A stretch of DNA of 11,434 nucleotides from a candidate division FCPU426 bacterium (lineage in GTDB: Bacteria; Oederibacteriota; JAAXVQ01; JAUVAV01), in contig JAUXBQ010000070.1 of NCBI GenBank assembly GCA_030619365.1, forward strand, positions 1 to 11,434. Direction: 5' to 3'. A program made the position numbers and the translations under genes. The notes beneath the pieces were generated by a model, which saw nothing but the letters and a program-made list of their open reading frames with translations, was not told where the DNA came from and did not search any database. Below are positions 1 to 7,951 of this stretch, piece after piece (within the stretch, counting starts at the first letter, position 1; every line of letters starts with the position of its first letter).

Positions 1-1
1 G

Positions 2-838
2 ATTATACCGGATATTATGATTGATACTATGGATACCTATCATGCCGACTCGGCCTGGGGCGATTTCGCCCAGAGCCAAGGCAATGCCCTAACTCTCTCG
101 ACTGTGGATGGTCAACAGGATAAAGCCCTGCGGCTGCAATACGTGTTTACCACCCCTGACGAGTGGAAGTACGTGGGGCGCGGATTTGACCTCAACCTGC
201 TCCAGGACAGCGCCAATGCCTTCCGGTTTGATTACAAAGGCCAGCAGGGGAATAACAACCTGGAATTCAAGATTTACGATGACAATAACACCATCTTTGT
301 CTTTAAAATGAAAAATGTCACCAGCACGGGTGATGAATGGAAAACCGTGACTATTCCCTACGAAAATTTCGTTTACTTCGGCGGGGAGGACAAGAATTTC
401 GATTTCAAAAAATTCACCAAATTGGGTTTTGCCATCACCAAGGGGAACGGCGGGGAAGGGACGTTCTGGGTTCACAATATTCAGTATCTGAGAAAATCCG
501 ATTTTGTGCAAACCGCGCCGATCGGGCGGGTCATTCAGCAACTAAGCATTGATAACAACCCGTTCGCCCCCCGGACGGACACGGCCCGGGCCAACGCCAA
601 TTTCATCTTCATCCTGAATGAAGCGGCCGAGGTGGGGCTGAGAATTTACGACCTTTCCGGCCGGGTGGTGCGGGAATGGGAAAAAACTAATTACCCGGCC
701 GGGACGCACACGCTGACTTGGGACGGCTTGAACCGGAACAACCGGCTGGTCCGGAATGGGCTATTCCTGTATATGTTCACGGCTAAAGGGCAGAAGCACA
801 CGGAAAAAATAAAAAATATTATAGCGGTTATTCGCTAA
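2..838 (+). CDS. Secreted carbohydrate-binding-like protein with FlgD-type Ig C-terminus (5' end outside window)
   Basis: The reading frame is open to the window edge, and the first visible residues already lie inside a domain, so this is the 3' part of a longer gene. The ATG at 17 is an internal Met, not a supported start. Counting from that Met, residues about 1-160 form a beta-rich module of the CBM11/CIA30-like type. It has the pattern NLEFKIYDDN, then W-K-T-V-T-I-P, F-x-Y-F-G-G and a closing strand. The same pattern recurs in the 1781-4930 gene. Residues about 172-273 are a FlgD-type Ig-like domain (LRIYDLSGRVVREW, LTWDGLNRNNRLVRNGLFLY) ending in IIAVIR. This type of C-terminus is common on exported proteins and overlaps in pattern with T9SS type A sorting domains. 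A PorV-like gene follows 49 bases downstream. Ligand and export route are not shown by the sequence. No catalytic domain is seen in the visible part. Confidence 0.85.
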   Translation: MIPDIMIDTMDTYHADSAWGDFAQSQGNALTLSTVDGQQDKALRLQYVFTTPDEWKYVGRGFDLNLLQDSANAFRFDYKGQQGNNNLEFKIYDDNNTIFVFKMKNVTSTGDEWKTVTIPYENFVYFGGEDKNFDFKKFTKLGFAITKGNGGEGTFWVHNIQYLRKSDFVQTAPIGRVIQQLSIDNNPFAPRTDTARANANFIFILNEAAEVGLRIYDLSGRVVREWEKTNYPAGTHTLTWDGLNRNNRLVRNGLFLYMFTAKGQKHTEKIKNIIAVIR

Positions 839-872
839 GCGGACCTCTATTTCCGCCGCATTCCGCAATGTC

Positions 873-880
873 AGGGGAGG
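873..880 (+). promoter_or_regulatory. Ribosome binding site that fixes a GTG start
   Basis: AGGGGAGG lies 7 bases before the GTG at 888. No ATG in this frame lies upstream before a stop, and translation from the GTG gives a normal signal peptide. The site therefore supports GTG as the start of the PorV-like gene. Confidence 0.7.
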
Positions 881-887
881 CACCTTT

Positions 888-1751
888 GTGAGACACAAGC
901 GTTTAATCGGTTGTTTGGTGATAGGCGGCGCGCTGCTGTCAGTCCAATGCTGGGCGGGCGCGTTCGATCCCGTGGTGACCGGCGCGCGCGCCAACGGCAT
1001 GGGCGGCGCCTTTACCGCCGTGGCGGATGACCCCACGGCCACCTATTGGAACCCCGCGGGCCTGGCCGGGGTGAAGCGTCCCTCCATTGTCTTTTCGCAC
1101 TGTGACATAGAGACCCTGGGCTTGCTGTCCCATGATTACCTGGTGTACGCCCAGCCGTTCGTGTTCGATAACGTCATTGCCATCGGCTGGACCAGGCTGG
1201 GGACCACGGCCAACGTCACTTTTTTAAATTACTCGGAAAATACCATCACTATCGCGTATCAGCAGCCGATCACCAGCCGGATATCGGCCGGCCTCAACAT
1301 GAAAATATACCAGGTCCAGTACAGTTCGGCGGCCGGGGGCTTTGGCATTGACCTGGGCGGCCGCTACCAGGTTCTGCCCGAAATCGCCGTGGCCTTTATA
1401 TATGAAAACCTCAATGAGCCGCGGATCGAGTGGCTGACCGGCGCCCTGGACAAGCTGCCGTCAAACCTGCGCTTAGGCCTGGCCGGTTATCCGGTGCCGG
1501 ATGTGGTCATAGCCCTGGACGTCGACCGCCTGTTGGAGACGCATCCTCAGTTTCACGGTGGCGTGGAATATTGGTTTTTCAGCAAAATGCTGGCCCTGCG
1601 GGCGGGCGTGACTCACTGGCCCCGGGAAAACAAATTCATGCCGTCGGCCGGATTGAGTTTCCGGCTGGCGTTTTTGGAACTGGCCTATGCCTATGCCAGC
1701 CATTTTGACCTGGACGGCAATCACGTTATCAGTCTGCAGTGGGGTTTTTAA
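888..1751 (+). CDS. PorV/PorQ-like outer-membrane beta-barrel protein (first copy)
   Basis: This 287-residue protein begins with a Sec signal peptide of about 25 residues (basic MRHKR, hydrophobic core, cleavage likely after WAGA). Residues 33-60 carry the PorV/PorQ signature: GARANGMGGAFTAVADD followed by YWNPAGLA at 53-60, a pattern shared with FadL-type barrels. The rest is alternating amphipathic strands ending in QWGF, the C-terminal Phe typical of outer-membrane barrels. In type IX secretion PorV takes part in handling exported proteins that carry C-terminal sorting domains. Here the gene directly follows one such candidate cargo gene, which suggests a similar partner role, though that is inference. 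It is clearly more diverged from the 6954-7904 and 10024-10956 proteins than those two are from each other. The next gene starts 29 bases after its stop, consistent with one transcript. Confidence 0.85.
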   Translation: MRHKRLIGCLVIGGALLSVQCWAGAFDPVVTGARANGMGGAFTAVADDPTATYWNPAGLAGVKRPSIVFSHCDIETLGLLSHDYLVYAQPFVFDNVIAIGWTRLGTTANVTFLNYSENTITIAYQQPITSRISAGLNMKIYQVQYSSAAGGFGIDLGGRYQVLPEIAVAFIYENLNEPRIEWLTGALDKLPSNLRLGLAGYPVPDVVIALDVDRLLETHPQFHGGVEYWFFSKMLALRAGVTHWPRENKFMPSAGLSFRLAFLELAYAYASHFDLDGNHVISLQWGF

Positions 1752-1766
1752 TTATGAATAAAACAC

Positions 1767-1775
1767 GAAGAGGTG
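1767..1775 (+). promoter_or_regulatory. Ribosome binding site deciding the ATG at 1781
   Basis: GAAGAGGTG ends 5 bases before the ATG at 1781. In-frame alternatives are GTG 1739 and ATG 1754. They have poorer upstream sites, and GTG 1739 overlaps the preceding gene. The 1781 start also gives the most ordinary signal peptide. Confidence 0.6.
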
Positions 1776-1780
1776 TCTGC

Positions 1781-4700
1781 ATGCGACGTCTTGGTTTGCG
1801 GGTAATCATGATTACGGCCGGGCTGCTCGGGTTTTGGTCAGGGCCGGCCATGGCCAAGCTGAGAACCATCGATTCCCTGGATAAAACCGCCAATTGGGCT
1901 ATTCTGGACGATTCCAAAGCCAGCGGCTCCACGCGCCGGGACGAGGGGCCGAAGAAGGGCCAACGAGCCCTCTCCCTGGAGTACAAACTGGGTGACGGGA
2001 ACTGGGTCGCCTGGGTCCGGGAACTGCCCCGGGGCTTGCCGGGTCTGAAAGCCGTGGTGCTGGATATAAAAGGGAAAGGGCGGAACGACCTGGAAATCAA
2101 ACTGACCGATGTAGACGGCGCCACTTTTGGCCTGAAGATTCCAGGCGGCACAAGTGTGTCCAAGTGGAAGAAAATGGTGGTCCCGGCCGGGCATTTGAAA
2201 TATCTCTGGGGAGGCAACACCAAGGTCCTGGCGCCGGATAAAATCCGGAAATTCGAGTTTACCATAGCTACTTCAGGCGAGGGTGGGAGCGGCAAGATCG
2301 TGATCGCGAACCTGAAATATTCGGACGTAGCCATGAAAGCCAGGCTGCCCAAACCGGCGGTGGCGGCGCCGGGAGCCCCCGCTTCCACTGAGCAACTGGA
2401 CATCAAGGTGGTATGGCCCCTCAGCACTACTTTGGAGATCCAGGATGCCAAAGACTGGAAGGCCTACCTGGATCGGGGCGCGGCCCTGAAATTAAGCACG
2501 GCCGACAGCCGCGACCGGGGCAAAAAAGCGGTCCAGGCTGCGTTTACCTGGGGCCCGCGCGAGGAGCCGGGCGTGCGGGAGCAGACCGGCAACTGGGTGG
2601 CCCTGGTCAGGGAGGTGCAGCTTAACCTGTCCGAGGCCCGGAGCGTCTCTTTTACCTATAAGAGCACGGGCGCGGTGGCCAATCTGGAGGTCAAGCTGCG
2701 GGACAAAAACGGGAGCAACTACGGACGTACGTTTCCCAGCGGGAGTTCCCAGCCGTCCTGGACCACTATTACCATTCCCCGTTCGGATTTTAAATACATG
2801 TGGGGCGGCGATCCGGCCGCCAAATTCGACTGGGACCACGTTACGGTGTTTGAAATCGCGCTCTCCCGGACCAATGATTCGCGCGACAGCGGTACCTTTA
2901 CCCTCGGCAGCATTCGATTCCAGAGCGCGGTCAGCGGCGTTCCCACGGTGGCGGGCAAGGATACGCGGGACGCGGACGTCGGCCAAATGCAGATCATGAT
3001 CGACGATTTCACGGATTTAAACCCCGCCCAGCGTTACTACGTCATCCCCGGCGACGACTCGAGCTTGGCGCTCTCATCTTCCCGCGTTACGTTTGAGGAG
3101 GATTATTCCATGCGTATGGAATACGTCCTGAAATCCTCGCGCCCCACGGGTTCCTGGGTGGAAGCCCAGCGTCGCTTTATCACGCCCCTGGATTGGAGCG
3201 GCGTGAAGGCCGTGAAGATTTGGGTTAGAGGGGACTCCTCGCGGAACATATTCCGGATAACGCTTACGGACGGCGAGAACCAGAAATGGATTTTTGACAA
3301 CAATGAAATCCTGGCTTCCACGGACTGGTATTTGCTGGATATTCCAGTGATGGCCTTTAGGCTGTATAAGGATTACTACCGGAAGGGGCGATCGAAAAAA
3401 CGCCTGACGCCCAAGCTGCACACGATTAAGGAGCTGAGCCTGGGTATTGTCAGCCAGCCGAACCGGAGCAGTGACAGCCAGGGGGAAATTTTCGTGGAGA
3501 AACTTTACGTGGTGGGAACCAACATCAATGCCTCGCGGGCGGTTCCGCAAATGGACAAGCCGCCGATCGGGATCGCCGTCCCGCTGAAGAACTGGAACCT
3601 GGGCGGGATCTCCAACACGGTATACGACATTCGCCCCAACGAGCCGTCGGTTTTGAATCAAAACCTGCTGTTTAAGCTCAACGGCAACTTTGATCAATTC
3701 AGCGTACTGGGAGAGATCCGGCTGGATTCCACCTTTGGCAATGACGGCGATGGGTTCCGCTCCACGGACGGAGTTCTCGTCAGCCCCAATGTCAGCGTGA
3801 GCATTTTGGAGCCTTTTCCCGGTGTTCGGAACGCGATCTTCGGGAACCTGTGGTTCAATTCCTCGCCGCATATTTTTGCCAACGACAATCAGTACGGGGG
3901 CTGGGGATTCAAAGGCGCCATGGTGGAGGGCTGGGTGGACAAGTTGCACCACCGCACCTATTATCTGCAGCACGCGCCGGATTCCTATTCCCTGGCCGGG
4001 CATTATGCCATGACCCTGAATAAACTGAACATCAACCTCATTGGGACCTACTATAATCAGCAACCCTTTGTTTCTTCGGCCACGCGGCTGGAGCAGGACG
4101 ACCGCGCGTTTCTTCTGGATATGTCCCGAAAAATATCGATTCCCGGAGTTTTGGACATTACGCCCCGGGTCATCGGGGGCTATAACTGGTTTCAGAAATA
4201 TTGGGACGTCAGCACCCAGGCGGAAGTGGATGAGCGCGATGGCGGCGTCTTTCTGGAAGGGGAATTGAATTTCTCTGAATTGTCCAATATTTTTTGGCCC
4301 GGGTTCTCGCTGACCGGGAAATACCGCTACGTGGAGCCGGACTTCAAGCCAATATTCAGACGGAACCCCGGCTCCTGGGATGTCGAAATTGGCGACCAGA
4401 AGGGGTACGAAGCCCAGGTCTATCAACAGATTATGGGGGCTTTTTTGTCCGCCAAATATCAGAAAGCCGACCGGATTTCCAGCCGTGACCAGGGTTTCGA
4501 GAACACGGTGATCTCTGTGGGTTACCGGGACTGGTCGTCATTGGACCTCACCCTGACCCAGGAGTTTGCGACCAAGGTATACTCGTATTTAAACGAGCGG
4601 TTTCTGTGGGACGGGACCAATCCCGCTACTTTTTATGACAACCGGCGCGAGGACACTACCCGGCTCCACATGACCTATCATTTCAGCAGCAACTGGATCG

Positions 4701-4930
4701 TTTCCGAGGAAGTGGAATACAAGCGCTTTTTGCAGTTGGACGACAACGAAAGCTACTCGGAAATGTTCATCCTGACGCGGATTAAGTACTATCCCACGCC
4801 CAGCCTCTCGTTTTCGCTGGAGAATAAATTCAGCCGCTTGGGCCGCGTAGAGGACATCAACGCGATCAATCTCATCGACCTGGACAGAATACCGGATTAC
4901 ACCTGGGTCCGGATTGATATGACGTTCTAG
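1781..4930 (+). CDS. Triple carbohydrate-binding-like modules fused to a C-terminal outer-membrane beta-barrel
   Basis: This 1049-residue protein has a Sec signal peptide (residues 1-25, cleavage after GPAMA). Three related beta-rich CBM11/CIA30-like modules follow at about 26-182, 216-384 and 403-580. Modules 1 and 2 share NWVA-VRE, then L-E-(I/V)-K-L-x-D-x-(D/N)-G, then a W before a (V/I)P step, then KY-WGG. Module 3 is more diverged (MIDDFTD, WVEAQRRF, VKIWVRGD). A Pro/Ala-rich linker (about 185-212) separates the first two. From about 606 to the end the sequence changes to alternating aromatic strands with turns (Y/W/F-rich), finishing in WVRIDMTF. This is typical of a large outer-membrane barrel; about 440 residues is porin-sized, longer than the usual autotransporter barrel. 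There is no FlgD-type tail, so it is probably anchored by its own barrel. Whether the binding modules face the periplasm or the outside is unknown. It is the last gene before a strong terminator. Confidence 0.8.
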   Translation: MRRLGLRVIMITAGLLGFWSGPAMAKLRTIDSLDKTANWAILDDSKASGSTRRDEGPKKGQRALSLEYKLGDGNWVAWVRELPRGLPGLKAVVLDIKGKGRNDLEIKLTDVDGATFGLKIPGGTSVSKWKKMVVPAGHLKYLWGGNTKVLAPDKIRKFEFTIATSGEGGSGKIVIANLKYSDVAMKARLPKPAVAAPGAPASTEQLDIKVVWPLSTTLEIQDAKDWKAYLDRGAALKLSTADSRDRGKKAVQAAFTWGPREEPGVREQTGNWVALVREVQLNLSEARSVSFTYKSTGAVANLEVKLRDKNGSNYGRTFPSGSSQPSWTTITIPRSDFKYMWGGDPAAKFDWDHVTVFEIALSRTNDSRDSGTFTLGSIRFQSAVSGVPTVAGKDTRDADVGQMQIMIDDFTDLNPAQRYYVIPGDDSSLALSSSRVTFEEDYSMRMEYVLKSSRPTGSWVEAQRRFITPLDWSGVKAVKIWVRGDSSRNIFRITLTDGENQKWIFDNNEILASTDWYLLDIPVMAFRLYKDYYRKGRSKKRLTPKLHTIKELSLGIVSQPNRSSDSQGEIFVEKLYVVGTNINASRAVPQMDKPPIGIAVPLKNWNLGGISNTVYDIRPNEPSVLNQNLLFKLNGNFDQFSVLGEIRLDSTFGNDGDGFRSTDGVLVSPNVSVSILEPFPGVRNAIFGNLWFNSSPHIFANDNQYGGWGFKGAMVEGWVDKLHHRTYYLQHAPDSYSLAGHYAMTLNKLNINLIGTYYNQQPFVSSATRLEQDDRAFLLDMSRKISIPGVLDITPRVIGGYNWFQKYWDVSTQAEVDERDGGVFLEGELNFSELSNIFWPGFSLTGKYRYVEPDFKPIFRRNPGSWDVEIGDQKGYEAQVYQQIMGAFLSAKYQKADRISSRDQGFENTVISVGYRDWSSLDLTLTQEFATKVYSYLNERFLWDGTNPATFYDNRREDTTRLHMTYHFSSNWIVSEEVEYKRFLQLDDNESYSEMFILTRIKYYPTPSLSFSLENKFSRLGRVEDINAINLIDLDRIPDYTWVRIDMTF

Positions 4931-4944
4931 CGAATGATAAAAAT

Positions 4945-4971
4945 CCACAGGCTCACGCCTGTGGTATTTTT
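4945..4971 (+). terminator. Intrinsic terminator at the end of operon 1
   Basis: A perfect 8-bp stem (CCACAGGC, 4945-4952, with GCCTGTGG, 4957-4964) closes a TCAC loop and is followed by TATTTTT. An A-run just upstream (AAAAA, 4939-4943) means it could also work on the other strand. It starts 15 bases after the stop codon of the triple-module barrel gene. Its GGCT-NN-CGCC apex is shared with the hairpin at 5013-5032, so it may also be part of a dispersed repeat family. Confidence 0.8.
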
Positions 4972-4983
4972 GTCCTGAGATGT

Positions 4984-5110
4984 TCGCCTTCGGCGATATT
5001 CACTCGCTTCATCGATGGGCTAGCGCCCATCGTGTTCGCATTAGCACGATAAGGTGGGCCATGTCATTATCCGTAGGTCATCATAATGAAATCCCTGAAG
5101 GGCCGCGACG
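4984..5110. repeat. Cluster of short palindromes, REP-like
   Basis: Several small palindromes lie in tandem: TCGCC/GGCGA with a TTC loop (4984-4996), a perfect 8-bp stem CGATGGGC/GCCCATCG with a TAGC loop (5013-5032), and CCCT-GA-AGGG (5093-5102). The second has the same apex (GGCT-NN-CGCC) as the terminator at 4945-4971 but a different, still fully paired stem. That is what diverged copies of one structured repeat would look like. The general style recalls interspersed extragenic palindromes seen in many uncultivated-bacterium genomes. I cannot test copy number from one window. The 3' part would overlap the proposed coding start at 5061, which is one reason that start is uncertain. Confidence 0.45.
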
Positions 5111-6869
5111 GCCGGGAGTGGGTCATTGCGGCCGCGCGAAGCGTCTTTTCCTCCTGCTGGTCCTCCTGGGCCTGGTCTTGCGGCCCGGTTCCGCCTCGGC
5201 CGTAATCAGCCTGCTGGATGATTTTTCGGACACAGCGCTTAATCAGTACGGCCTGTCGGGACGCATGGCTGACGGGGACGGCAATATTATTTTCGCCTTT
5301 GTCTCCACTACCACCACGGCCCGGCCGTTTGGCCATCTGGATTACTCCCTGGAAATTCAATACGACGTTTCCACCCTGAACGATGAGGCTTGGTTTTTCA
5401 CGCCCCTCAGCTCCTCCGGGGATGCGGATCTTTCCGCTTTTAATTATTTATCCTTTTGGGTGCGGGGCGCGGCCGGCGGGGAAGGCTTTAGCATTGGGTT
5501 TGAAGATTCCACCTATGCCAATTCCTACATGCAGGTGAACGAATATCTGCCTGCCGGGATAACCACCCAGTGGCAGAAGGTCGTGATCCCTTTTTCCGTG
5601 CTGGAATCCGGCACCTCGATACTGCGTTCCCAGGTTTCCAAGGTGGTCGTTAAAATTATTAATACGGCATTGTATGGTTCGGCTATTGGCACGGTCTACC
5701 TGGATGATATTTGCTTTGGCATGGCCACGGCCCCGATCTGGATTGAAAGTTACAATGACGGCGCTTATCCCAATGCGTGTAAAGGAAACACTGGGCTTGA
5801 TGGTACCGCCGTGGATATGTCCGTCAGTTATCATAGTCTAACCTACACCTCCTCACCATATTCGTTTGAAGTTGATTACAGCCTCGCCACGAGTGTCGGC
5901 AACTTGGTGCATAATACGAATACCATTGACATCAGCCATTGCACGCACTTGCAATTCGACATTCTGGGCGCCAATGGCAATGAGGATCCTGATATTCGCC
6001 TGCAGGATCCCTTTTGGATCGCCGGAAGCGTTCCTGTGACGGATTACGTGACCGTTTCGAACACCGGCTTTCAGACCGTTTCCATTCCCATCGTGGATTT
6101 TGTTTTGGCCGGACTGCCGGGTACTACAATCGTGGCGGAATGTGATTTTGATTTTGATGCATCCGCGAGCAGTCCCAGCTTTGTGTATCTCGACAATCTG
6201 CATTTCGTGGATCAGAGCGTGCCCAGCATGCCCACTGACATGACCTTGAATGGCGTCGCCCTGACCGCGGATGACATGCTGATCATTGCCTTGAGCGGCG
6301 TGGTCGGCGTGACGGCCGATGCGCTCACCACGGATCCCAAGCTGGAGGGCGTTAAGTTCGAGTATTGGTCCGAACCCCTGCAGGACTGGGTCACCATTGC
6401 CGTGGATTACGCCACAGCGGACGCCAAAACCTCGTTTCAGACGTCCGCCTGGGATCTTTCCGGACTATATGGGGGCAGTGTGCAAATACGCGCCACCAGC
6501 CTGCACGTGGGCGGGAACACCAGCACCGCGCTCACCCGGCGCATCAATTTTCTGCAACCCACGCCCACGCCGATCATCCCGAACGTCGTGGATGTGCGCC
6601 TGGGCTTGAACAGCCTGAATCCCGACCAGGGCCAGGTGTTGCCGATCGAATTCTATATACCGGACCGGGGCCAGGTCCGGGCCGTGATATACAGCCGCCA
6701 GGGACGGAAAATCAAGGAACTGGTGAATGGACAGATCGGGCCGGGCATTGTCCCTATGACCTGGGACGGAAAAGATGGCGCCGGCCATACGGCCGGCAGC
6801 GGGGTTTACCTGTTGTTTGTCGAAGCACCCGGCAAGAATATCAAGCGTTTGTTCGCGGTTATCCGCTAA
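5061..6869 (+). CDS. Secreted two-module binding protein with Ig-like domain and FlgD-type C-terminus (short-linker copy)
   Basis: From ATG 5061 the protein is 602 residues. The Sec signal core is RLFLLLVLLGLVL, with cleavage after SASA (about residue 47). Domain order: CBM11/CIA30-like module about 49-225 (ISLLDDFSD, LSFWVRGAAGGEGF, WQKVVIPF, GTVYLDDICFG); second module about 226-388 (IWIESYNDG, closing VYLDNLHFVD); Ig-like domain about 391-497 (GVKFEY, LYGGSVQIRATSLHVGGNTS); short linker PTPTPIIPN; FlgD-type Ig domain about 509-602 (WDGKDGAGHTAGSGVYLLFVE) ending in KRLFAVIR. The start is uncertain. ATG 5061 has AAGGTGG at 5051-5057 but an unusually long n-region. GTG 5118 would give a normal 28-residue signal peptide but has poor ribosome-site spacing, and the frame also extends up to an ATG at 4980. 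It is paralogous to 7952-10009 throughout. No catalytic residues are recognised; the inferred role is surface or extracellular glycan binding. Confidence 0.85.
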   Translation: MSLSVGHHNEIPEGPRRPGVGHCGRAKRLFLLLVLLGLVLRPGSASAVISLLDDFSDTALNQYGLSGRMADGDGNIIFAFVSTTTTARPFGHLDYSLEIQYDVSTLNDEAWFFTPLSSSGDADLSAFNYLSFWVRGAAGGEGFSIGFEDSTYANSYMQVNEYLPAGITTQWQKVVIPFSVLESGTSILRSQVSKVVVKIINTALYGSAIGTVYLDDICFGMATAPIWIESYNDGAYPNACKGNTGLDGTAVDMSVSYHSLTYTSSPYSFEVDYSLATSVGNLVHNTNTIDISHCTHLQFDILGANGNEDPDIRLQDPFWIAGSVPVTDYVTVSNTGFQTVSIPIVDFVLAGLPGTTIVAECDFDFDASASSPSFVYLDNLHFVDQSVPSMPTDMTLNGVALTADDMLIIALSGVVGVTADALTTDPKLEGVKFEYWSEPLQDWVTIAVDYATADAKTSFQTSAWDLSGLYGGSVQIRATSLHVGGNTSTALTRRINFLQPTPTPIIPNVVDVRLGLNSLNPDQGQVLPIEFYIPDRGQVRAVIYSRQGRKIKELVNGQIGPGIVPMTWDGKDGAGHTAGSGVYLLFVEAPGKNIKRLFAVIR

Positions 6870-6870
6870 G

Positions 6871-6918
6871 GCCGGGAGCCGGCGAAATATGGGAAAGGGC
6901 CCGCAACGGCCTGTTTCC
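6871..6918 (+). other. Two stem-loops in the intergenic gap
   Basis: GCCGG/CCGGC with a GAG loop (6871-6883) is followed by an imperfect 10-bp stem: GGAAA+GGGCC (6892-6901) pairs with GGCCT+TTTCC (6908-6918, one bulged G and one G-T pair) around CGCAAC. There is no T-run, so neither is a convincing terminator. They could affect mRNA processing or the ratio of the two flanking products, but that is speculation. Confidence 0.35.
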
Positions 6919-6953
6919 GTGGGAAGAAGCGCATGTATAGGGGAAAAAGCTTG

Positions 6954-7904
6954 ATGGATGTAAAAAAAATCATGCTAACCTGCCTGCTGTGTCTGGTCAG
7001 CTTCGGCCGTTCGGCCGGGGCCGAGGTCAGCGGGGATGTTTTGCTCGCGCCGGTTTCCGCGCGCGCGATCGCCCTGGCCGGCGCGTATACCGGTTTGGCT
7101 GACGATGTCTACGCCATGCTCCACAACCCGGCCGGGCTCGCGCAAATGGCGCGTTACCAAGTGGCCTTCAATCACGTGGCAGGCTGGTTCGATACCCTGG
7201 AATACTTTACCGTAGCCGGCCCTCTGGAAGACGGCCAGGGGACCATTGGGGCCAGCCTCACCTATCGCGGTATGCCGGATATCGATAATGCCGGGGCAGT
7301 GGACAGCGCGATCCGCTCCCAGGACATGGTCGGGGTCTTAAGCTACGCCTTGAATCTGCGCGCGTTTTCCCGCTCACTGCAAGCCTGGGACGTGGGGATC
7401 AATCTTAAATGGCTGCGTTCCACGCTGGGCGATTATTCACCCAGCGCCCTGGCCGCGGACCTCGGGGTGCTGTGGCGCTCGCCCAAATTACCCGACCTGC
7501 AAATCGGCGCGGCCGTGCAGCATCTGGGCACCAAATTGAAATACATTCAGGCAGAGCATGATTTGCCTTTGCGTGTTAAAATTGGCGCGACATACAATAT
7601 ATATAATATAATGAATCAAGAGATCCACAGCCTGTTCGTTTCCGTGGACGGGCAATATGGCCTGTATGAGGAGCATTATTCAGTCGCTGCCGGGGCGGAG
7701 TATGGCTGGCGGGAAATCATTTATTTAAGAGTAGGATATCAATACCAGCCCGACTCCCTGGCCAGTGTCGTGTATTCGGGCTTGGGCGTACAACTGCAGG
7801 TGGATCAGATTTCGCTCCGCCTGGATTACGCCTTCAAGCCCGTGCTCGCCGCTTCGGATTCCTTCGAGGCCGAGCATGTGATCGGACTGGTCGTCGGATT
7901 TTAA
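6954..7904 (+). CDS. PorV/PorQ-like outer-membrane beta-barrel protein (second copy)
   Basis: This 316-residue protein starts at ATG 6954, 9 bases after AGGGGA (6939-6944). An ATG at 6933 with GGGAAGAAG upstream is also possible and would only lengthen the signal peptide. The Sec signal is residues 1-23 (cleavage after SAGA). The PorV/PorQ signature is RAIALAGAYTGLADD (about 37-51) with HNPAGLA at 57-63. The chain continues as amphipathic strands and ends in VVGF. It aligns along its whole length with the 10024-10956 protein; the best block is LRVGYQYQxDSLASVV, then LDYAFKPV near the C-terminus. It directly follows a secreted protein with a FlgD-type C-terminal domain, matching the arrangement of the two other pairs here. 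Its inferred role is an outer-membrane partner for export or anchoring of that neighbour. A passive transport barrel is the alternative. Confidence 0.87.
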   Translation: MDVKKIMLTCLLCLVSFGRSAGAEVSGDVLLAPVSARAIALAGAYTGLADDVYAMLHNPAGLAQMARYQVAFNHVAGWFDTLEYFTVAGPLEDGQGTIGASLTYRGMPDIDNAGAVDSAIRSQDMVGVLSYALNLRAFSRSLQAWDVGINLKWLRSTLGDYSPSALAADLGVLWRSPKLPDLQIGAAVQHLGTKLKYIQAEHDLPLRVKIGATYNIYNIMNQEIHSLFVSVDGQYGLYEEHYSVAAGAEYGWREIIYLRVGYQYQPDSLASVVYSGLGVQLQVDQISLRLDYAFKPVLAASDSFEAEHVIGLVVGF

Positions 7905-7935
7905 TAGGTTAACCGTTTCCACGGTATAAATGTAA

Positions 7936-7942
7936 AGGAGGG
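7936..7942 (+). promoter_or_regulatory. Strong ribosome binding site for the ATG at 7952
   Basis: AGGAGGGG-type site (AAAGGAGGGG, 7933-7942) lies 9 bases before ATG 7952. The in-frame GTG at 7943 abuts this site with no spacing and so is unlikely to be used. Confidence 0.65.
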
Positions 7943-7951
7943 GTGGGAGAT

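Noticed and set aside
888..965. Lipoprotein signal in the first PorV-like protein (Cys at residue 21)
   Set aside because: The residues before the Cys (S-V-Q) do not fit a lipobox; a normal signal peptidase I site follows at WAGA.
3074..4426. 450-codon open frame on the - strand opposite the barrel gene
   Set aside because: It mirrors a GC-rich coding gene with signal peptide and barrel features, has no recognisable domain and no convincing ribosome site. Long antisense frames are expected opposite such codon usage.
5086..5094. ATGAAATCC resembling the MKS start of the paralogue at 7952, suggesting a frameshifted start
   Set aside because: It is out of frame with the signal peptide, lies in the palindrome-like GAAATCCCTGAAGGG stretch and has only a weak ribosome site. 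Coincidence is the simpler explanation.
7602..7612. Two overlapping TATAAT boxes inside the second PorV-like gene as an internal promoter
   Set aside because: No -35 match lies at a suitable distance, and the AT-rich run encodes an ordinary Tyr/Asn/Ile strand-turn segment. It is also about 340 bases before the next gene.
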